Shown here in pieces: positions 15,795 to 22,835 of a DNA stretch of 40,263 nucleotides. The DNA is taken from NCBI GenBank assembly GCA_019415705.1, contig DXYS01000055.1, forward strand, positions 1-40,263, in the 5' to 3' direction. The stretch comes from Bacteroidales bacterium (GTDB lineage Bacteria > Bacteroidota > Bacteroidia > Bacteroidales > Muribaculaceae). How positions within the stretch are numbered: position 1 is the stretch's first letter; each line of letters begins with the position of its first letter. The position numbers were made by a program, and so were the translations under genes. The notes under the pieces were generated by a model. It saw nothing but the letters and a program-made list of their open reading frames with translations. It did not search any database and was not told the DNA's origin.

Positions 15795-17360
15795 ATGGGA
15801 GCAAACAATAACCGGCTGTCACCGCGTCAGAAGATGATAAACCTGATGTATATCGTCCTGACCGCCATGCTCGCGCTCAACGTCTCGAGCGACGTGCTCG
15901 ACGGCTTCACGCAGGTCCATGACGGCCTCAACCGCTCTAACACCAACGTCAGCCGGCGCAACAACGACATATACCGCCGTCTTGAAGACTTCGCCGGACA
16001 GAATGCCGACAAAGGCGCCGTGTGGCTCAAAAAGGCCACCGATGTGCGCCGACTCACCGACCAAATGATATCGTCGGTCGACTCTCTTATATATGCCATC
16101 GTGCGCAAGGCCGACGGCGCCGACGGCGACCCCGCCAACATCATCAACCGCGACGACCTCGAGGCCGCTGCTGTCGTGATGCTCGCGCCCGGCAACAACC
16201 TCGGCAAAAATCTGCGCACATCCATCGACTTCTACCGCAACTACATCACCGCCCTTGTGCCCGACTCCGTAAAGGCCGCCGGCATTGCCTCGGCTCTGTC
16301 GACCGCCGACGTCGCACGCAAAGGAACATTGACCCCGCAGACTTGGGAGGAAGCCAAGTTTGACCAGCAGCCCGTCGTGGCCGCAGTCACACTCCTCGCC
16401 AAGCTTAAAAATGATATTCTATATGCCGAAGGCGAAGCTCTCACGTCGCTTCTCGCAAGTGTCGACGCCGGCGACGTCAGAGTCAACGAACTCAACGCCT
16501 TCGTCCTCCCGCAGTCACGCCTCGTCATGCGCGGCGGCAAATACTCGGCCAACATCGTCCTCGCCGCCGTCGACACCACTGCCCGTCCCAAAGTGTTTAT
16601 CGGCGACAAGCCCTTGGACAACAATATGGGCCTGTATGAGCTCAACGCCACCTCGACCGGCAAATTCGACTACAGCGGCTATCTCGAGGTCAGCCACGGC
16701 GACGGCACCACAACACGCCACGACTTCACATCGTCATATACAGTCATCGAGCCTATGGCAACCGTATCGGCCACAATGATGAACGTGCTCTACGCCGGCA
16801 TCGACAACCCGGTCGGCATCTCAGTGCCCGGTGTGGCCATGAACGACATCTCCGCATCAATGACCAACGGCACACTCACCCGCTCGGGCGACCACTGGAT
16901 AGCACGTCCGCAGGCCGTAGGCAAAGACGCCACAATCACCGTCACCGCCACCATCGACGGGCGCCAGAGCACAGTCGCCACGACCACATTCCGTGTGCGC
17001 AAACTGCCCGACCCGACAGCCTACATAGCCTTCAACGACGGCAAGGGCAACATCGACCATTACCGCGGCGGACGCCCATTCGCCAAGACTCTGCTGCTGC
17101 AGGCTCCCGGCATCGAGGCAGCCATCGACGACGGCCTGATAGACACCAAGTTCAAAGTCGTCAGCTTCGAGACCGTCTTCTTTGACTCGATGGGCAACGC
17201 CATCCCCGAGGTCAGCGACGGAGCCAACTTCTCGGCTCGTCAGCGCCAGTCGTTTCAGCGTCTGCAGCGCGGCAAACGCTTCTACATCTCGCGCATAAAA
17301 GCCCTCGGCCCCGACGGCATCACACGCGACCTTTCGCCCATGGAAGTCATTGTAAACTGA
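15795..17360 (+). CDS. gldM: GldM/PorM periplasmic shaft protein of type IX secretion
   Basis: The product has 521 residues: a short cytoplasmic start (NNRLSPRQK), one transmembrane helix (about 14-34, MINLMYIVLTAMLALNVSS), then a long periplasmic region with a helical first domain to about 220 and beta-rich domains to the end (FVLPQSRLVMRGGKYSANI, ISVPGVAMNDISASMTNG, ARQRQSFQRLQRGKRFYIS). GldM spans the periplasm as a dimeric shaft, transmitting GldL-driven motion to the GldK/N ring. The length and the conserved first helix are typical. Confidence 0.95.
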   Translation: MGANNNRLSPRQKMINLMYIVLTAMLALNVSSDVLDGFTQVHDGLNRSNTNVSRRNNDIYRRLEDFAGQNADKGAVWLKKATDVRRLTDQMISSVDSLIYAIVRKADGADGDPANIINRDDLEAAAVVMLAPGNNLGKNLRTSIDFYRNYITALVPDSVKAAGIASALSTADVARKGTLTPQTWEEAKFDQQPVVAAVTLLAKLKNDILYAEGEALTSLLASVDAGDVRVNELNAFVLPQSRLVMRGGKYSANIVLAAVDTTARPKVFIGDKPLDNNMGLYELNATSTGKFDYSGYLEVSHGDGTTTRHDFTSSYTVIEPMATVSATMMNVLYAGIDNPVGISVPGVAMNDISASMTNGTLTRSGDHWIARPQAVGKDATITVTATIDGRQSTVATTTFRVRKLPDPTAYIAFNDGKGNIDHYRGGRPFAKTLLLQAPGIEAAIDDGLIDTKFKVVSFETVFFDSMGNAIPEVSDGANFSARQRQSFQRLQRGKRFYISRIKALGPDGITRDLSPMEVIVN

Positions 17361-17401
17361 TTATCGACGACACATACCGTTAAAATATAGCACCACAAGA
17401 T

Positions 17402-18550
17402 ATGATTAATTCGCTTAAGAAATATGCAATTGCAGCAGCACTGCTCGTGAGCCTCACTCCATGCGTCTGCGCTCAGCGCACGGCTGACTCAGACGAACAG
17501 GGCACAGCCGTCACACGCCGCCGTCCGGGCAACGAACGCCGCGGCTCACGCGAGCAGCAGCCCGGGGCGCCCGTCGTCACCGACCGCATGCAAAACTTCT
17601 ATGAGACTGACCGCGACGCATCGCTCAGCGACGCCGACCGCCAGTGGATGCGTGTCATCTACCGCCAGATAGACCTCGACAGCGCCTCCAACGCCGCCCT
17701 ATATTACCCCGAAGAAACCATCGACGGTCAGGAAAACCTCTTCCGCATCATCATGCGCCTGCTCGCCAACAATCAGGTAGCCGCATATGAATATCTCGAC
17801 GGACGCGAAGTATTCACAGACCAGTACAAAATCAAAGTTCGCGACCAGCTCGACCGTTTCCACATCCTCTACAAAGACGCCAAAGGCTCGACAGAGCGCA
17901 ACCCGCGTTTCGTCATCGAGGAGAGCGACGTGCCCTCTAACGAAGTGCTCTCTTACTACATCATCGAGCGCTGGGAGTTTGACACACGCTACAACCGCCT
18001 GCGTCCGCGCGTCGAGGCCATCTGCCCCGTACTCCACCGCGCCGGCGACTTCGGCGGCGAGGCCGTCAAGTACCCCATGTTCTGGATAAAATTCTCAGAC
18101 ATACGCCCGTGGCTCGCTCAGCAGTCCATCTTCATCGACGACGACAACAACCTGCCCTCGTGCAGCTACGACGACTTCTTCAACCTCACCATGTATAAGG
18201 GCGACATCTACAAGACACGCAACCTGCGCAACAAGTCGATGATGCAGCTCTATCCCGACCCCGACGACCGCCGTCGCGCTCAAGACAGCATTCAGGCCCG
18301 TCTCGACAAATGGGAGGATAAACTCTGGGTGCCCTCGCGCGAGGAAGTCATTGCCGCTCGTGAGGCCCGCGAAGCTGCCGAGCGCGGCGACACAGCCACA
18401 GTCACTGCTTCTGACAAATCGGTCGACAAAGCCGTGCGCTCGACCAAACGCTCGACCAAGCGCTCGTCAAAGAAGGTCAAAGAACCCAAGCAGACCAAGA
18501 GCAACGCCGCCTCATCGGCCGTCCGCTCCGTCCGCAAACGCCGCAGATAA
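17402..18550 (+). CDS. gldN: GldN/PorN ring protein of type IX secretion
   Basis: The product has 382 residues with a signal peptide (about 1-24, TPCVCAQ). The core, about 60-300, has the GldN signature: DADRQWMRVIYRQIDLDS, AAYEYLDGREVFTDQYK and YPMFWIKFSDIRPWL. GldN associates with GldK to form the ring that the GldL/M motor drives. The C-terminal 45 residues are a basic Lys/Arg/Ser low-complexity tail (VRSTKRSTKRSSKKVKEP), longer than I would expect from better-studied homologues. It is the last gene of the operon, followed by a strong terminator. Confidence 0.94.
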   Translation: MINSLKKYAIAAALLVSLTPCVCAQRTADSDEQGTAVTRRRPGNERRGSREQQPGAPVVTDRMQNFYETDRDASLSDADRQWMRVIYRQIDLDSASNAALYYPEETIDGQENLFRIIMRLLANNQVAAYEYLDGREVFTDQYKIKVRDQLDRFHILYKDAKGSTERNPRFVIEESDVPSNEVLSYYIIERWEFDTRYNRLRPRVEAICPVLHRAGDFGGEAVKYPMFWIKFSDIRPWLAQQSIFIDDDNNLPSCSYDDFFNLTMYKGDIYKTRNLRNKSMMQLYPDPDDRRRAQDSIQARLDKWEDKLWVPSREEVIAAREAREAAERGDTATVTASDKSVDKAVRSTKRSTKRSSKKVKEPKQTKSNAASSAVRSVRKRRR

Positions 18551-18566
18551 GATATTCAATCCTAAT

Positions 18567-18608
18567 AAAAAATCCGACTCTTGCCTCACGGCTGAGTCGG
18601 ATTTTTTA
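18567..18608. terminator. Bidirectional intrinsic terminator after gldN and rubrerythrin
   Basis: AATCCGACTC (18571-18580) pairs with GAGTCGGATT (18594-18603). It has an A-run on the left and a T-run on the right, so it can stop transcripts from gldN (plus) and from the rubrerythrin gene (minus). Confidence 0.9.
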
Positions 18609-18652
18609 TTGTTTAATTGTTTCTTTATACCGTTTAGAAGAACGTTCAGACC

Positions 18653-19204
18653 TTATTTTTTAAAATAGCGGTTGTAAAGTCCTTGGAAACCCTGACCGTG
18701 GCGGGCCTCGTCTTTAGCCATTTCGTGAACGGTGTCATGGATGGCGTCGAGATTCTGCTCTTTGGCGCGACGGGCGATACGCATCTTGTCAGCGTTGGCG
18801 CCGGCCTCGGCAGCCATACGTTTCTCAAGGTTGGTCTTTGTGTCCCATACGCAGTCACCGAGAAGTTCGGCGAACTTCGATGCGTGCTCAGCCTCCTCAA
18901 AAGCGTAACGCTTGAAAGCCTCGGCGATTTCGGGATAACCCTCGCGGTCTGCCTGACGCGACATTGCGAGATACATGCCTACCTCCGTGCACTCACCGTT
19001 GAAGTGAGCGTTCAGGTCGGCAATCATCTGCTCGTCTGTGCCTTTGGCCACACCGATTTCGTGCTCGGTGACAAATTTCAGGGCCTCGCTCTCGTCAAGC
19101 TCTTTGAACTTGCTGGCGGGGGCACCACACAGCGGACATTTCTCCGGGGGCTCCGGACCTTCGTGGATATAACCACAAACGGTACAAATAAATTTCTTTT
19201 TCAT
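18653..19204 (-). CDS. rbr: Reverse rubrerythrin
   Basis: The product has 183 residues. The rubredoxin-like Fe(Cys)4 domain comes first (C7, C10, C23, C26: CTVCGY...CPLCGAP) and the diiron four-helix domain follows, the reverse of classical rubrerythrin. Diiron ligands appear as ECTEVG, EEAEHA and a second ExxH in KDEARHGQGF. It reduces hydrogen peroxide in the cytoplasm of anaerobes, protecting against oxygen. It is monocistronic, with its own consensus promoter divergent from the aquaporin gene. Confidence 0.93.
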   Translation of the reverse strand: MKKKFICTVCGYIHEGPEPPEKCPLCGAPASKFKELDESEALKFVTEHEIGVAKGTDEQMIADLNAHFNGECTEVGMYLAMSRQADREGYPEIAEAFKRYAFEEAEHASKFAELLGDCVWDTKTNLEKRMAAEAGANADKMRIARRAKEQNLDAIHDTVHEMAKDEARHGQGFQGLYNRYFKK

Positions 19205-19255
19205 ATCTGATAATTAAGTGTTTAATTAATCGGAAATCACATTGACTCCCTATCA

Positions 19256-19285
19256 CAAATATACTCAAAGTTTATCATCGGACAA
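19256..19285 (-). promoter_or_regulatory. Bacteroidetes promoter of the rubrerythrin gene
   Basis: On the minus strand, TTG (19283-19285), a 19-bp spacer, then TATATTTG (19256-19263) matches the consensus. It lies 52 bp upstream of the ATG. Confidence 0.7.
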
Positions 19286-19358
19286 GCAAATGCCGTCAAA
19301 GAAATAACAATCTTTTGTTAAAATATCTTTAAACCAACCGCCGTGCCGATTTGTTATA

Positions 19359-19366
19359 TAAATTTG
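19359..19366 (+). promoter_or_regulatory. Possible -7 box of the aquaporin gene
   Basis: TAAATTTG matches TAnnTTTG and lies 53 bp before the aquaporin ATG. No TTG is found at the expected -33 distance. Confidence 0.4.
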
Positions 19367-19418
19367 AAAACCGGGACGACCCCGGCTCACATTAATTTAT
19401 TTACCTATTTTATCTGTC

Positions 19419-20117
19419 ATGAAAAAATATCTTGCAGAGTTCTTCGGAACATTGTTTCTCGTGCTCCTCGCATGTGGCAGCGCAGTTCTGGCCGGTCCGT
19501 CTATCGGCGGCCTCGGCATCGGTCTTTGCTTCGGCCTCGTCTTAGTCTGTCTGTGCTATTGCATCGGCAACATCTCGGGCTGCCATGTCAACCCTGCCGT
19601 TTCGTTTGCGATGTTGTGCGCCGGCCGCATGAACGGCCGTAATTTCTGCGGCTATGTTGTCAGCCAGCTCGCCGGTGCAGCTGCCGGCGCCGCCCTCCTC
19701 TACTGGTTTTGGTCGCTCGGGCTCGCTAACGGCTTCAATTTCGGCGGCATCACCGACATCTCCGGCAACTATCTCGCCACTAACGTATGCCAGCCCGGTG
19801 TCAGCCAAGGCATGGCTCTGCTCTGTGAGATACTGCTGACGATGTTCTTTGTGCTCGTCATCCTCGGCGCAACCGACGCCAAGAAAGGCTACGGCAACTT
19901 CGCCGGACTCGCCATCGGTCTCGCACTCGGCCTCGTCAATATCGTGGGCATTCCTGTCGACAACTGCTCGGTCAACCCCGCCCGCAGCTTCGGTCCCGCC
20001 CTCTTCTCGCCCAACGCTTGGGGCGACTTCTGGATTATGGTCGTAGGTCCGCTCGCAGGCGCACTCCTCGCCGTATTCATCTGGAAATCACTCGTCGCCG
20101 CCAAAAAAGGCAAATAA
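19419..20117 (+). CDS. aqpZ: Aquaporin (MIP family) with atypical selectivity filter
   Basis: The product has 232 residues, six transmembrane helices and the two half-helices with NPA motifs (HVNPAVSF at 58-60; SVNPARSF at 186-188). It is a passive water or small-solute channel of the inner membrane. Aligned by eye with Escherichia coli AqpZ, the aromatic/arginine filter is F38, N174, C183, R189, where AqpZ has Phe, His, Thr, Arg. The His-to-Asn change removes the residue typical of strict water channels, so it may pass other small neutral solutes. The gene is monocistronic, with a terminator 33 bp downstream. Confidence 0.9.
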   Translation: MKKYLAEFFGTLFLVLLACGSAVLAGPSIGGLGIGLCFGLVLVCLCYCIGNISGCHVNPAVSFAMLCAGRMNGRNFCGYVVSQLAGAAAGAALLYWFWSLGLANGFNFGGITDISGNYLATNVCQPGVSQGMALLCEILLTMFFVLVILGATDAKKGYGNFAGLAIGLALGLVNIVGIPVDNCSVNPARSFGPALFSPNAWGDFWIMVVGPLAGALLAVFIWKSLVAAKKGK

Positions 20118-20150
20118 TCAGATTTTCTGACAGACCTGTAACAATTAAAC

Positions 20151-20196
20151 TAACGCAGTCGCTCGACACTATCGCCGAACGACTGCGTTAATTTTT
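20151..20196 (+). terminator. Intrinsic terminator after the aquaporin gene
   Basis: TAACGCAGTCG (20151-20161) pairs perfectly with CGACTGCGTTA (20180-20190), followed by ATTTTT. It may also serve the convergent ATPase gene. Confidence 0.85.
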
Positions 20197-20211
20197 ACCA
20201 ATACTACTTTG

Positions 20212-21534
20212 TCATAAACTCTCCAATAAAGCATCTTCAAGCAAAAAAGGTATTACACCGATATATATCACGCCGTCCTCATCAGTCCAGCGTTTAATAT
20301 TACCGTCAAGAACTACAATCTTGCGGAAAAAATCACCTGTGTTCTTGAGAGAAAATGTTTCCTGAGCTTTCTTTTCGGGACTATCAACATTTAAAGCCGA
20401 TTGGATGTAAATCTTGCTGTTACCTATATTGACGACAAAATCTATCTCATATTGCGACATCTTGCGTTTACCGTCAATAATACGGCTAAGCTCCACAATC
20501 CCGACATCGACCGAATATCCTCTGCGCACAAGTTCATTATATATCATATTTTCCATTAAATGAGACCTCTCTTGCTGCCGGAAATTCAAACGGGCATTTC
20601 TGAGACCGAGGTCTGTAGCATAATATTTTTGTATTGTGTCAAAATATCTTCGGCCTTTAACATCCCAACGCTTGACACCTTCAAAAATATATGCATCCTC
20701 AAGATATTCAATATAACTTCTAATAGTGTTGTGCGAAGGAGTCCTGCCTATTGCGCTCCCGGCCGTATTGGCGAGCTTATTAGGGTTTGTAAGTGAACCT
20801 ATTGACGATGAAAGCGTATCTACAAGCGAGCTCAAAGTGCTGTCATCTTTAAGTTTATATCGTTCGATGATATCCTTTATATAAACATTGGCAAATAATC
20901 CTTGTAAATATTTACGTTTCTCCTTTTCGTCGGGTTCAATCACCGCTAACGGCATCCCTCCATACATCATATAATCTTCTAACGCATCAGCCTTCTCTTT
21001 ATCCGTTACAGAGAGATATTCCGAAAAAGACAGTGGATAAACCTTAATCTCCGACCCTCGGTCTCTGAAATTTGTCACAATATCCTTCGACAGCATCTTA
21101 GAGTTGGAACCTGTGACATATATATCAAGATTGGGACGAGACATAAGGTCATTAAGAATATCATAAAATGTTGTGTATAACATTTCGCGATCTTCCTCAG
21201 CCACAATCGTCTCATCGACATTATCATTCTTTACTTTATATGACAATTGTATCTCATCGATAATCACATAAAATTTACGAGTCAGGTCTTTTGTGCACTC
21301 CAAAATATGGTCATACAGAAGATTAGGGTTACGATACTTTACATCAGATTTGCGGTCAAGCGCTATCTCAATGAAATCATCAGCGTCAGCTCCTTCCTCT
21401 ATCATTCTTTTCTTGAAAAGAGTTGACAATAAAAATGATTTTCCCGACCGTCGTAAACCGGTGATTACTTTCACCTTGCCGTTCCATCTTTTGGCAAGAA
21501 GTTTATTAAGGTATTCGTCTCTTCTTATAATCAT
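20212..21534 (-). CDS. ATP-binding protein, AAA_14/DUF4143 family
   Basis: The product has 440 residues. The start at 21534 fits the family's MIIRRDEYLNKLL opening; the frame extends 10 residues further to 21564 but that addition looks non-homologous. It has an N-terminal AAA-type ATPase with Walker A GLRRSGKS (26-33), Walker B FYVIIDEIQ, a sensor-like YVTGSNSKML, and a C-terminal DUF4143 domain with a PD-(D/E)XK-like core (YEIDFVV...KIYIQSA). Such ATPases are common, often multi-copy, in gut Bacteroidetes; their role is unknown. Base use is visibly more AT-rich than its neighbours, and it stands alone, which suggests recent acquisition. Confidence 0.88.
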   Translation of the reverse strand: MIIRRDEYLNKLLAKRWNGKVKVITGLRRSGKSFLLSTLFKKRMIEEGADADDFIEIALDRKSDVKYRNPNLLYDHILECTKDLTRKFYVIIDEIQLSYKVKNDNVDETIVAEEDREMLYTTFYDILNDLMSRPNLDIYVTGSNSKMLSKDIVTNFRDRGSEIKVYPLSFSEYLSVTDKEKADALEDYMMYGGMPLAVIEPDEKEKRKYLQGLFANVYIKDIIERYKLKDDSTLSSLVDTLSSSIGSLTNPNKLANTAGSAIGRTPSHNTIRSYIEYLEDAYIFEGVKRWDVKGRRYFDTIQKYYATDLGLRNARLNFRQQERSHLMENMIYNELVRRGYSVDVGIVELSRIIDGKRKMSQYEIDFVVNIGNSKIYIQSALNVDSPEKKAQETFSLKNTGDFFRKIVVLDGNIKRWTDEDGVIYIGVIPFLLEDALLESL

Positions 21535-21676
21535 TTTCAATAAATTACAGTTATACACTGACAAAACACTTGCGTATTACAAGCATCTTGTCACCACAAA
21601 ATTAGTCTATATTTTTTATTCTCCAAATTTTATGTGTTTAAATATAGCATTCGTGTTTAGGATACCCCCGTCTACA

Positions 21677-21717
21677 CAACATCGCCGTGCAATCACAGAG
21701 ATTGCACGGCGATGTTG
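21677..21717. repeat. Perfect 18-bp stem hairpin downstream of DUF4595 gene
   Basis: The left arm 21677-21694 (CAACATCGCCGTGCAATC) and right arm 21700-21717 are exact reverse complements around ACAGA; with one bulge the stem extends to about 22 bp. It lies 27 bp after the DUF4595 stop but has no U-run on either strand, so it is a terminator-like or RNA-stabilising hairpin rather than a standard intrinsic terminator. Confidence 0.8.
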
Positions 21718-21744
21718 CTGTATAGGTGATCGGTCAGACGGCGT

Positions 21745-22593
21745 TTACCATCTGAATGTCATTGTCTGCGTATAACCCTCTGTCGAGCCGGCATAATATT
21801 CTTTCTCCGTAAGTTTTACGGGCAGCCCGTCAGCGTTGAGATCCCAAGTGAATGTATAACGGGATGAATACTCACCCTCAAGTTCATTGCACTCTGTCGG
21901 CAGATGTCTTGTGCCCTTGCCAAGCAGTCCCGCAAAATACATCACACTCATTTCGTCCATGTCGACATTGAAACACTGGTCGAAAAGCATGATTCCGCCT
22001 TTGTTTACAATCGGCGTCGTACCGTAGGAGATTGCAGACTCGAAAGGCTTGGTAGATTCATCATCAGTAACACTTACCTTCACAATGTCTCCGTCTCCGT
22101 TATATGTAATTACAGTAACCTCATTGTCGCCCTCGCTGCGTTTCATCTTTGAGAGCTGTCCGGCTGCGTTGTACTCGAAATCCCATGTCTGCTCATACAG
22201 TTCGCCGTCATACTCATCATACTCCGTCTCATAGCAGTGCTCGATAAAGCCGGCGTTGTTGACACGCAGACGGAATGTAGCGCCGTCGTTCTCTGCACGA
22301 CTCTTGGCGCTGACAGAGTTTTCGCGCACGATTACATTATAACCGTCGACAGGTGCGGCAAGATATTCAAATGTATATATATCCTCGCCGTCGTTGATTG
22401 ATGCGACACGGCCGTCGGCATTGGTGGTGATGACAGCGTCGCCGACCTGTGCGGGCACGCCTTCGGGGAAAACATCCTCGACAGGACAGATTATAGGATT
22501 TTGAGGGTCATCGTCGTCACTGCACGATGTGAAACCGGCAGCTACACTCAGCATAAACACAAAAGTGCAAGCATTGTAAATAATCTTTTTCAT
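21745..22593 (-). CDS. DUF4595-type lipoprotein
   Basis: The product has 282 residues with a lipoprotein signal (GFTSCSDDDD, Cys24) followed by an Asp run typical of Bacteroidetes surface-exported lipoproteins. The mature part consists of RHS/YD-like beta repeats (YEQTWDFEYNAAGQLSKMK, VTVITYNGDGDIVKVSV, YTFTWDLNADGLPVKL), the pattern of DUF4595. Function is unknown; it probably resides on the outer membrane surface. It is monocistronic with a consensus promoter. Confidence 0.78.
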   Translation of the reverse strand: MKKIIYNACTFVFMLSVAAGFTSCSDDDDPQNPIICPVEDVFPEGVPAQVGDAVITTNADGRVASINDGEDIYTFEYLAAPVDGYNVIVRENSVSAKSRAENDGATFRLRVNNAGFIEHCYETEYDEYDGELYEQTWDFEYNAAGQLSKMKRSEGDNEVTVITYNGDGDIVKVSVTDDESTKPFESAISYGTTPIVNKGGIMLFDQCFNVDMDEMSVMYFAGLLGKGTRHLPTECNELEGEYSSRYTFTWDLNADGLPVKLTEKEYYAGSTEGYTQTMTFRW

Positions 22594-22627
22594 ATAAATT
22601 GTTTGATTAAAATAAGTTTTTTCGCGA

Positions 22628-22657
22628 CAAATTTAGTTCTTTTTCAATCAATCGCAA
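22628..22657 (-). promoter_or_regulatory. Bacteroidetes promoter of the DUF4595 gene
   Basis: On the minus strand, TTG (22655-22657), a 19-bp spacer, then TAAATTTG (22628-22635). It lies 35 bp upstream of the ATG. Confidence 0.75.
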
Positions 22658-22687
22658 AGCACTTCCATTATAAATTTAAGCACTCTA

Positions 22688-22697
22688 CCCCCCCCCC
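22688..22697 (+). repeat. Poly-C tract (10 C) upstream of the DUF4595 promoter
   Basis: Ten consecutive C residues lie about 30 bp beyond the -33 box of the DUF4595 gene, in AT-rich intergenic DNA. Confidence 0.9.
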
Positions 22698-22776
22698 ATC
22701 ATCTTTCTGTATATCAATTATTTACATATTATTATTTTTACATCATAATCACTGTCCGACAAAAGCCCACTCCTAC

Positions 22777-22818
22777 ACAAAAAAGCGAGACCGGGGCAAT
22801 AAGGCCGCGGTCTCGCTT
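22777..22818 (-). terminator. Intrinsic terminator after the GH2 gene
   Basis: Read on the minus strand, AAGCGAGACC and GGTCTCGCTT (plus coordinates 22783-22792 and 22809-22818) form a perfect 10-bp stem followed by a T-run. It lies 18 bp after the GH2 stop. Confidence 0.88.
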
Positions 22819-22835
22819 ACATATATAAAACTTAT

